In this document: positions 38,201 to 50,200 of the stretch, in pieces
Layout of the letters: each line of letters begins with the position of its first letter
Numbering within the stretch: the first letter of the stretch is position 1
Assembly (NCBI RefSeq): GCF_963678635.1
Contig: NC_087067.1
Coordinates: forward strand, 1,738,001-1,802,000
Reading direction: 5' to 3'
Source: Symsagittifera roscoffensis
Taxonomy: Eukaryota > Xenacoelomorpha > Acoela > Convolutidae
DNA: 64,000 nucleotides
Made by a program: the position numbers and the translations under genes
Notes under the pieces: generated by a model
What the model saw: the letters and a program-made list of their open reading frames with translations, nothing else
Told to the model about the DNA's origin: nothing
Database searches by the model: none

Positions 38201-41200
38201 TAATAAAAATCCACAATCGGAGTTTTAAAGCTACACTACGATGTGCTCGCAGGATCTGTTCGAAGAGTTGCGCGTGGCGGTGGAGCGGGAGGACGTGGCC
38301 ACGCAGGAGCGGCTGTTCCTCCAGATGATTTCAAAGGGGGAGGCTCAGCTGCACGAGGAGACCAGTCGCATCAAGGCCGGATCCCCAATCGAAGACATCC
38401 TGAGTAACCACGTGGTTAGTGGTCTAAGAATCATACGTGTACGTGTCAGAACGCATTCATACTTTTAATAATTCTGTATTTAGGTATACTTTTTGAGATT
38501 TTGTTCCGGTCGAGCTCTTATTGTAAATACGTAACACTTAAGTTCGAGTTATAAATTATCATTAAATTGTCAAAAAGTATGGGTTTATAGTGAATGGAAT
38601 GTGAGAATGGAACGGAAATCTCGAAAGGAACGGGATTCATGGGTCTCGATAGGTACTAACTAATCAGCATTTGAAAGCTCAAAAGCAAAATAACATAGAA
38701 AATTTCTAAGTTTTGGACAGTTGTAAGGACCTTGATTGAGCAACCATCGGGGTGATCTGTGGCCATTCAGAGCTTCAAAAATGCATGAGAAAACCCCCAT
38801 TTTTGAACATGCGAAGATGTTTTTTTCCTTAACTTGTAGGCGTTCTTCGAGAACCAGCATCATCTCGAAGACGGATCCCGTGCCCTGGAAGTGCTTAGTA
38901 AAAGTAAGATGAGAGAGAGCCAACCACAGCTGTTCCAGTCCCACCAAAACAGATGGGGGGACTTTTTGGACAGGGAGCGCCAGTTCTTGAGCGAGTTGCA
39001 GGGGATCCCAGAGAAGATGGAGAGATACAGACAAAGGTAGCTTTTCGTTTTCATATTTGTTAAAACAAGTTACCCACTATTTTATGAGGAAATATACATC
39101 TTTTTTTTTCTTTCCCCGATTTCATTTAAGCCTCCCTTTTAATGTTTAATGTGTAATATTTAGTTTTACTATGTTAAGTGAAGACTAAATCTGTATGAAA
39201 TAGCGTAATTAGTATGTATGCCAATTTTTTTTTTGTATTTTAATAGGGCAATCTGAGCTAAAGTTTTAGAAGTAGAAATTATCAAAGAGCGGAAAACAAA
39301 CCTGAAATAGTTTTTTTCGCGTTGTATCGAAAACACAAACAGTTGGAATTGTCAAATAGGTCTGAAGATTCTCCTAAACATCTTGAAAACACTCACTTGT
39401 AGAGAAACTAAGGTTATTTTTAAATTTCAGTGTTTTCTTCAGTTTTTCCGCAAACGTTTTTCCCGTAAACAATTTTGTTTTCAAATCTATAGAAATTAGA
39501 TTTGCTTTTTAAACTTTTCCATAGATTTCTGTAGAGTATTTCCACTCATATTCGGGTCCGGCTGTTGTAGGGTAGATCGGTTTTCGGTAGATCGGTTTTC
39601 TGATAATGAAAAAGGAAACCTTTGTGAAAGAACCTCAACAATTTGCAGGCTCATTACCAGATGGTTTAACGGTGAAGTGTGTGCGTTTGGACCAAAAACT
39701 CTGGAGTTCAAATCCCGAAGGGGTGGTGTTTTTTTTGATATGTATGAATTCAAAAACTTTTATAGGAAAACTTGATTTGTCGAACTACCGTTTGTTTGCT
39801 TTTTTGTCTGCTCAAGTTCTATATTATGAAATTTTCTTCTGATTTAACACTCCCTGTTTACTATAAACGAAGGCCAAGGCCGGGTTTTTTCTCCATGCCC
39901 CCATGTTTGAAAAAGTTTTGAAGAACCATCTAAACAAAAAGCTCTATTTAAATTTTTTTCAAAAATTTTTTTTTCAGAAGCGACTAATGGTGTTCATAAA
40001 AAAGTCTGAGATTTTAAAAATTGAATAATTTGGGTTCCAGTCCAAAAAATTATGTTGAAATTTAATTAAAAATGTTGAAAAATTATTTAAAGTTTTTTTT
40101 TGGAAATGCCTGTTTCTTCTTTTTTGAGAAATATTTTGACACAACTGATCACTCCAACCTGTTAATAATATATATGGCTATGGATTTCAATTTAAAAAAA
40201 AACAATTAAATCCCTAAAAAGATTTATGAATGATCGCAAACAATATCTTGAGCATGCCACTGAAATTTCATGTGTTTAACCAATACGATTTAGTGTGCCC
40301 CAAACCTCCGTTGTTAGGCCATTGCTTTTTCAATATATAACAAAGATATGCCTCTTGTATGCACTAACTCAAATGTTGTTATTTTTCTGATGACACTACA
40401 GCAAATAATAGGTTTCGATCGCAATAGTAATTATAGAAAATTGCCTAATTATTTGAAAAAAAAAACTGGTATGCTAAAAATAGGAACAGAAGTGCATCTG
40501 TTTACTTTAGGAAAACTTCTAATTTAAAAAAAAACAATATTGAAAAAACATTTTTTTTGCGCTTTTTGAAGACAATACACTCGAATAAAAAAAATATTTA
40601 AAGGGTTGCCAAACTTTTTTGGTGTTTTTTGAAAGTCTGTTTAAGGATAGAAAAAGTCTGTACCATTCAGCTTTTAGCGTTTGACAAACTTTATGCTCAT
40701 TCCACTATACAACAAAGTCTAACTGCGGACAAAAACACGTACAAGTGTAAATTAAATAAAACTTCCGGTCTTCAAAATCGTTTTTAAAGAATTATCTTTT
40801 TCAGGAAAAAAATTGAAAACGTTAACGCTCTCACTCAATCAAACCATTTACTAGTAGATTATGTTTTTCATACGGCTAAGTTAGCGAGAGAAATAATTAC
40901 GCCAAAAAAAGAATTTAAAACGGCTTTCTACTGATTTGTTTGAAGAAAAATGTGCAATTGCATATATTACTAGAATTGTGTAACTTTTTGTGGCCAAAAA
41001 AGATGTCAAAGAACTAACCCTGGTAAACTGTTTACCTCAAAGCAATGCTCTTCTAAAGAAAAAAAATGGAAAAAATGAAAAAGTGTTTAAATTTTTTTTC
41101 AAAAACTGTTTTCTCGACACTCGTATTAAAAAGTCGGCAAATTGATTACGACCTACATACATTTCAATCATCTGCTCGAGTTTAAAAAGGTCTTTAAGAG

Positions 41201-44200
41201 TGTTTTGCGGCTTTTGCGGGGTGGGGGAGACTGCTCAATTGATCCGAGTTTTTTTTTGAAAACAATAAATTAACCGAAGTACTTTTAATTAAGTGACCGC
41301 TTGTTTAATCTTACTGAATGCTTTTTCAACGCCGTTGATTGCGATTTCTGCTCTTTTCATCTTCGCTTAAATTTGCCTCTGTGTTAAAAGACTGAAATGA
41401 AAAAATAGCTACGTAGATGAATGCCTACATAATTAAGTTTATTTTTAAGTTGCATTTTTCCTGTTTATTTTATGATTAATTAATTTTAGGTTCGAAAAAA
41501 TACAATCCATAGTGGACAGTTGCTCGAGTTACGTAACATGCATACAAGACGAGACATTCTCTAACAGTTCGCAAGAGGGCTTCGAAAATTTGGCTGGTCA
41601 GCTGCAGTCTCACCAGGAAAAGATTGCACGCGTGCAGGCGGAATTGCATGCAATGAATGAGATATTGCAGGCGCTAAGACAGTGGATGTCGGAGGATAAG
41701 TTCAAACGAGAGGACAATAAACTCATCCGGCTCAACCACAAGTAAACAATTTTAAACAACTTTTTTGAATTTTTGTTTCGGTGTTTACATTATTTTTTGA
41801 TGACAACATCGTCCTCTTGCAACTTTTTTCCTCAAAAAAGGCAATTTTTTTGAATTTTAGCCTGTTTTCATATTGTATTACGAAGATTTGTTCAAAACCT
41901 ACCAATTTTTCAAAGAGCAAGGAAAACTCTTTTCAAAATTTCTGGCTTTTTATTGTTAATTTGCTTAAATTTCGACTTGGCATTGAATTTGCTTTCTTTT
42001 TTTTAGTGTGTCCAAATTAGCAAATGCGCTTCCGGCCATCAGCGAGAGAATAGAAAAGTTGAGAGACGCCTTCGACTGCAGCGAAGACCTCGAACAATCC
42101 TGTGTAGAACTGGAGTCCATTATCACTTCGCTGATTGACACTTCTAAATTCAAATCACAGCAGGAAGTTGAAGTTGCTCAACAAAAAATAGCTGTAGGTT
42201 GCAATCTGTGGTTCGATCCCCAGCAAGGCCTCTTCATTTTTTTATCTATTTTTCTCAATATGAAGAATCTCATAATTAAAAAAACTGTACATCAAATAAA
42301 TCAAAAGATAATTTCTGTTGAATTAACTTTGTTCTTGACTTATTTCTTTCCAGTTTTTTTTTCCAGGAGCTCAAAAAGAGCGCAATTGCTAATGAAGTCT
42401 CAAACGTAATGGCAGAAGCAGAAATGCTAATGCGATCCAATCGCACGCCAAGTAAACTGTCAGCCAATCACAAAAGAGCTCAAGCGTTGCTCAAACGAGT
42501 CAAGGATTCTCTTGCTCAACGAGAAACTTCATTGAAGAAGTTGTCAAAAGATTGGAAAATATACGAGGAAAAGAGAACACAAATTTTAACAGCTGTTCAG
42601 CATTGTGAACAGAATACTACGAGAGGTGAAAATATTGAAGCTTCGACGGAGAAACATCTCGAAAGCATGCATGTTAGTCTTTGTTCTTTAACAGTTGAAA
42701 ACAGATAAAAGCGAAAAAATCCAAATATTTGCAGGAAATTATTGATAAAAATAAATTTTTGGGCCTCTTTTTAATGATTCAATCAATTCAAAAATCTTTT
42801 TTTTAATTCAAATGTTTTTTTATGTTGCTTCTTCAAATTTTTAAGATGAAAAATAGATTCAGAGTATGTAGATTTCAAAATTTTGTTTCGTTATTACTTC
42901 ATATTTTTTAGCTAAAAAACAGACTTAGTTTTTAAATGGTGAAAAAATGGAAATGTTCCAGGAAAAACTAGCCGACCTAAAAGCGATGAGAAGCAAGTTT
43001 TCCATCCTCCAAACCGCCGGCTCTTATCTCAACACAGAAACCACCATTGACACAAAACGAGAAACTGAAACCCTCAAAAAATCTCTAGACGAACAAATCC
43101 GAAGTTTGGAAAGCAAAACGAGTGGGTTTAAAAAGGCTGTCGATGCGCAGAAAAGTCTGCAAAGTGAACTTATTGAGAGTCAAGCTGTCCTTGATAATTT
43201 AAATAACTATTTGGAGGCACAGAGAGCTGCGACTAAGGAAGGGTCAAAGGTCAAACCTTGCTTTGATGAACTCGTTCCTCAACTGCAGGTTAGTTTTAAA
43301 AGCTAAACAAAAAACTTTGAACTTCGAGCTCTCATATTGAATTTTTATTCGGTGTAAGTTCGAGAAAAAATGATGAAAAAGCAGGTCATTGTAGTATTCT
43401 ATGCCTATAATGCGATCATCAATTCATCTCCTTTCTTCATCTTTTTGGACAAGGAAAACTTACACTGCATCAGGGGCGAATCTAGGTCTTTTTAAGTCGG
43501 CCATATTGATTTTCCGAGCTCTCCCAGGACACTACAAAGAACTCATTTTGACCAAATTTTTTGAAAAAAACAGGTCAAAAATGCCGTCAAAAAAGTTTAG
43601 GCCAACAAAAAAATGATTTCGTAAAACTTCGCAGTAAAAAAAATTCAAACTTATTCACTCGTTCTGTGGACTTGTTCACAGCCAGAGATAGGTGATCATG
43701 AAAATTTGTTCTTGAAAACTGACTACGCGTTAATAGCGCGAATTATATGATTGTCCCAAATTGGCCAAAATGGCAATCTTTAAACCCCTATAACTTTACG
43801 AAAAATGATCACAGGTGAAATATTTTTTCAAATTTGAGCTCATGACAACAATACCTTTCGAATGATATAAAAAAATTCCGTCAAAAATAGCTAGTTAAAA
43901 AGTAGAAATTTGTCTGAAGAAAAAAAAACCCACCCCGAGCACAAATATTCCGTTACTTTCGTATCGAAATTCGGAACAATAAATAAACAAGATGTCATTA
44001 TTCCTGCGGAAGCTTGAAATGCAAATTTAAACAGTGTAGAGAAATAACAAGACTGCTCGTATCAGGGCAAAGCCCTGAATGTTCCGACTGCCTTTTAAGG
44101 TTTATGGAGCAGTAATAACATTAAAAGTTTCATTGAAATAAAACAAAATGAAAAAAAAAATTTTAAAAATTTGAAATTTTTTATGAGAATCATCCACCCA

Positions 44201-47200
44201 CACGCCATATAAAGTACAAAAGTATAAATTTCGCTCCTTGTAACAAACCAATTATGGCAAATAAGCTTCTTTTAACCAATTTGGAACGATTTCTTAGACG
44301 GAATAACTCTCCGCTTACGCGTTAATAGCCAAATTATATCGCGCGTTAATTGTCCCAAATTGGCCAAAATGGCAATCTTTAAACCCTCATAACTTTATGA
44401 AAAATGATCACAGGTAAAATAACTTTTCAAATTTAAGCTCAGGACAACAATAGCTTTCGAACGATGTAAAAAAAATTCCGTCAAAAAGGGCTAGTTAAAA
44501 AGTCGAAATTTGTCTGAAGAAAAAAAACCCACCCCGAGCACGAATATTCCGTTACTTTTGTATCAAAAATCGGAACAAAAAACACTACACGAAATCATTT
44601 GTGAAAATAATAGATTTAAACTCCCCAAAAAGGCTGTCGATGCGCAGAAAAGTCTGCAAAGTGAACTTATTGAGAGTCAAGCTGTCCTTGATAATTTAAA
44701 TAACTATTTGGAGGCACAGAGAGCTGCGACTAAGGAAGGGTCAAAGGTCAAACCTTGCTTTGATGAACTCGTTCCTCAACTGCAGGTTAGTTTTAAAAGC
44801 TAAACAAAAAACTTTGAACTTCGAGCTCTCATATTGAATTTTTATTCGGTGTAAGTTCGAGAAAAAATGATGAAAAAGCAGGTCATTGTAGTATTCTATA
44901 CCTATAATGCGATCATCAATTCATCTCCTTTCTTCATCTTTTTGGACAAGGAAAACTTACACTGCATCAGGGGCGAATCTAGGTCTTTTTAAGTCGGCCA
45001 TATTGATTTTCCGAGCTCTCCCAGGACACTACAAAGAACTCATTTTGACCAAATTTTTTGAAAAAACAGGTCAAAAATGCCGTCAAAAAAGTTTAGGCCA
45101 ACAAAAAAATGATTTCGTAAAACTTCGCAGTAAAAAAAATTCAAACTTATTCACTCGTTCTGTGGACTTGTTCACAACCAGAGATAGGTGATCATGAAAA
45201 TTTGTTCTTGAAAACTGACCTTGAAAATTTGCTCTTGAAAATTGACCTTGAAAATTTGCTCTAAAAAAAGTGACCTCGAAAATTTGTTCATGAAAACTGA
45301 CCTTGAAAATTTGTTTTTGAAAATTGATTTTGAAATTTTGTTCACAGCAAGCGATAGGTGACCTTGAGAGTAAAGAAGACAGGGTGTCGATGATGTTGGA
45401 TGAAGCGGAGGAGCTGAGAGCATCTCCTAGTGTTGTTAGGCAGGCGCAGGAGCAGAGGAATCAGATCAGAGACACCATGCAACTCATCAAGGCCAAATTG
45501 GACAAAGCTGGTAACTAATTATAATTAGAAGCAAAAAGTTCGGGCGGACAAAATTAATTAAAAAGAACAATTGATCTGCTTTGTGAAAAATTTGCATGCA
45601 AAAGCTAAATTTTCGTCCCAGAGTTGCTCCGGAAAATTCTTATTTTTTTTCCTTACAAAAGCTCGTGTCTCTCAAAAGTGATATATTTCTTCTTTTAAAC
45701 AATCGGGTCGGCAGGATTCTGTGAATAGCAATATGAGTACGTTAACTTTGATGAATTTTGTCCAAGTGGTGATATTGTTCCACAGAATTTGATATATATT
45801 GTCCATGTTGATACTTTTTTGACAAAATTGGCTAACTGGAGTAAATGACTCAGGTCCTCCCATGGGACTGGTAACTTTGTTATTCTGCCAAAAAAGTAAT
45901 TCTTTCTCAAGTTTGATTTGTTACTGTTTGGCTATACCACACGAAATTGTTCCATTAGTACAACTGATTATAGATAAACTACTGCAAAAAAATTTGAAAG
46001 TAAATAAAAGAGTTGTTCTCAAAATTAAAAAAATTAAAAAGGATCATATGGGTTCCATCAGAACGCCGAAACACCGCGGTCAGACACATGTACGTGTGAT
46101 GATCAAAATGTTCGGAGCTACCTTGAGAAATTATTTTCAGCTACCTGATGCAACACTACAGCGCAAAAGAAGATCTTCGATTGTTTAAAAGAAGAAATAT
46201 ACCACTCTTGAGAGACACGAAATTATCCCAGATGTTTTTTGATCTATTATATCCGCCGGAGAAGACAAAATGATTTGAAATTTTCCTAACCAAAGGTGAA
46301 ACTACGACTTTAAAAGTAAATTTTTAACCGAGACCTTACCTTCACTGAAAGCACCGAATGTGACGTAGAAGAGCAAAACCTAAATCACAATCTTCTCAAG
46401 ATGACAAATAGTTTGCAACAATCTTGATTTTTAGTACATAAACACTTAACTATCTTATGATATCTAATGACAAGAGGAAGCCAACAACAATTTTAAACTC
46501 ATTAATTGGATGAATGGTACGAGAATTTTTTTTTCGAGATAATTGGAGATCTTTCCAGCAAAGGACTGAAATTTTACTTGCAGTAAATGTAGAGGGAACT
46601 CCAGAAAATTGCATACCACGTTGTTAAAACCTCTTGTCTGTTTATAAATTATCACAAGACTGCTCGTATCAGGGCGAAGCCCTGAATGTCCCGACTGCCT
46701 TTTAAGGTTTATGGAGCAGTAATAACATTAAAAAATTAAATGTAATAAAACAAAATGAAAATTTTTTTTCTCTAAAATTTGAAATTTTTTCTGAAAATCA
46801 TCCCCCCACACGCCATATAAAGTACCAAAATATAGATTTCGCTCCTTGTAACAAACCAATTATGGCAAATAAGCTTCTTTCAACCAATTTGGAACGATTT
46901 CTAAGACGGAATAACTCTCCGCTTACGCGTTAATAGCGCGAATTATATGATTGTCCCAAATTGGCCAAAATGGCAATCTTTAAACCCCTATAACTTTACG
47001 AAAAATGATCACAGGTGAAATATTTTTTCAAATTTGAGCTCATGACAACAATACCTTTCGAATGATATAAAAAAATTCCGTCAAAAATAGCTAGTTAAAA
47101 AGTAGAAATTTGTCTGAAGAAAAAAAAACCCACCCCGAGCACAAATATTCCGTTACTTTCGTATCGAAATTCGGAACAATAAATAAACAAGATGTCATTA

Positions 47201-50200
47201 TTCCTGCGGAAGCTTGAAATGCAAATTTAAACAGTGTAGAGAAATAACAAGACTGCTCGTATCAGGGCAAAGCCCTGAATGTTCCGACTGCCTTTTAAGG
47301 TTTATGGAGCAGTAATAACATTAAAAGTTTCATTGAAATAAAACAAAATGAAAAAAAAATTTCTAAAATTTGAAATTTTTTATGAGAATCATCCACCCAC
47401 ACGCCATATAAAGTACAAAAGTATAGATTTCGCTCCTTGTAACAAACCAATTATGGCAAATAAGCTTCTTTTAACCAATTTGGAACGATTTCTTAGACGG
47501 AATAACTCTCCACTTACGCGTTAATAGCCAAATTATATCGCGCGTTAATTGTCCCAAATTGGCCAAAATGGCAATCTTTAAACCCTCATAACTTTATGAA
47601 AAATGATCACAGGTAAAATATCTTTTCTTTAAATTTAAGCTCAGGACAACAATAGCTTTCGAACGATGTAAAAAAAAATTCCGTCAAAAATGGCTAGTTA
47701 AAAAGTCGAAATTTGTCTGAAGAAAAGAAAACCCACCCCGAGCACGAATATTCCGTTACTTTCGTATCGAAAGTCGGAACAACAAGACTGCTCGTATCAG
47801 GGCAAAGCCTTGAATGTTCCGACTGCCTTTTAAGGTTTATGGAGTAGTAGTAACATCAAAAATTTAAATGCAATAAAATAATCTGAAAAAAAAAATTCTA
47901 AAATTTGATTTTTTTATGAACTCATCCCCCCACACGCCATATAAAGTACAAAAGGATAGATTTCGCTCCTTGTAACAAACCAATTATGGCAAAAAAGCTT
48001 CTTTCAACCAATTTGGAATGATTTCTAAGAACGACTAACTCTCCGCTTACGCTTTAATAGCGCGAAATCTATCGCGCGTTAATTGTCCCAAATTGGCCAC
48101 AATTGCAATCTTTAAACCCTCATAACTTTACAAAAAATGATCACAGGTAAAATATCTTTTCAAACTTAAGCTCAGGGCAACAATGCCTTTTGAATGATAT
48201 AAAAAATTCCGTCAAAAATGGCTAGTTAAAAAGTCTAAATTTGTCTGAAGAAAAAAAAACCCACCCCGAGCACAAATATTCCGTTACTTTCATATCGAAA
48301 GTCGGAACAATAATGAAATCTCAAATTGAACTTATCGACTCTAAGAATGACGGCTACTCCGTTTTGAACGTTACATTAATCCATGACAGCGACGGAAAAG
48401 AAACGACAAAATTTCTAGATACTGGACTTGGATATGTAAATGAAGTTCAATATTCCAGATGTGACTCAGCGCGCCTTGTGTAAATTTTCTAAAGAAAAAC
48501 CAACAACACAAGTTAGAAAGCTGCCCCTGGAACAGTGAAAAACCTCTGCTGTGGATTTACAGAGGACACAATAAATTTTATTAGAATTTTTGTGAGCCAA
48601 ATTTGTTTATGGATTGGTTTCAAGCTTTTGTGAAAGTTGGACATAAAAAATTTTGGGAAACGATAATTTATCTTAATTGATGGTAAAATTACTAAACTTA
48701 AAGTTACCAATTGATAGTCAAACAATTCGTAATTGTATTCCATTGCAATTAAAAATCAAAAAACTAACCCATTGCAAAGCGTCTTAGGAATAATTAAAAA
48801 TTAACAAAATAAAAAATCTTGTTTTCACGAAATTTTCATGCCAAAATAATCAAAAAGTAAACGCATCCCATCAAATTAATGAATAATCGAATAGAAAAGC
48901 TTCCAAAATTTTAATTCTAAGAAATTTAATTCAAGTATACTTGAACGCCTTATAACTGGCGCATGATTTTGGACTTTAGTTCAGTTGCTTTCAGGAGAAC
49001 TTTTGTTAGGCAAAGACACTTTGAACAGAAAAATTGTTGTTATTAAAACATCCAAAAAGCTCGTTTGTACGAAGTAATTGCGCAACTTTATAAGGCTCCG
49101 AAAAAACCTTCATCACGGTTTTTTTTAGTTTTGACAGTTTTGGGAACAGCCAAATAGCCATCTTCTAGCTGCCTTTCCACTCTTTTAAATTGCCATTTTG
49201 TTTTTGAAAAAAAAAAGAAATCTTTAATTTTACTCAATCATTCAGATCACTTAAAAGTACACACTGGAGTAAAATGAAACAAATCGTGTTTTTACGAAAC
49301 AGCCCAAAACAAAATAGTCCGAAAAATTATATCAAAGTCCTGAAAAACTGTCCCATACAAAACAGTCTCAAAAACAGTCCCATTGATAGAAGTGATAATT
49401 CTTCCAAAAACTGAAAAGGAAAATTCCCGTGGATTAAGAAATTTATTGGATATACTCAATCAGGATAATATTTGGTAGTATAGCGGATGAAATAGAACAA
49501 ACTAGATATGAGCAGCGTCCACTGGTTAAAAGCTAAAATCCGCAAAATATACAAGTTAACACAAATAACAAATGGACTTTTTGTTTCTTTTTCCAGTCAA
49601 ACACAAACAGGTTGATCAAGTTATTTTTTTGTGAACACTTGTAACCACTCAATAGAACACTGTTAACTCGCTATAAACTGAAATTGTTTTTAATAACATA
49701 AATTATGAGTTTCTACTTTTTGAAGGGTATGCATACATTAAATCTCGAATACTGTCAGACAACTATCTCTCCTGGCGCTCTGCATAAAGCAGTTGCATGG
49801 GATATGTGCATAAAAAGGAGGACTCCATCGAGATCTCTAACGATCATTGCCACATCTGCGATCCGATTATTATCGAAAAACGTAAGTTCAAGAAAACGCT
49901 TAAAGATCGAGCAGCAGTTTCGTATGTAACAGCGCAGCAAAACACTTTCTGCAGCCCAGCGCGATGTTAACCCAGAAACAGCTGTTCATTTACCAAGTTA
50001 CTGTGCTAACCACTAAACTGTAAACGGAGATCGTCGCGATGGCAGAGACAACTTCGTTGACTGGCTTTGAATTACCTCTGGCCTGCGGTGGAAGATTGGT
50101 TCTGCGATGGAACGTTTTCGATTGCTCCGATTGTATTCTACCAATTTTATACAGAACGCGCTTCAGTTGCAGAATGTCTTTTATATCTCGTTTACGTTCT

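Noticed and set aside
49705-49929. 74-codon frame overlapping the FLYWCH part
   Set aside because: It is a shadow. A different frame of the same DNA gives the FLYWCH-like residues.
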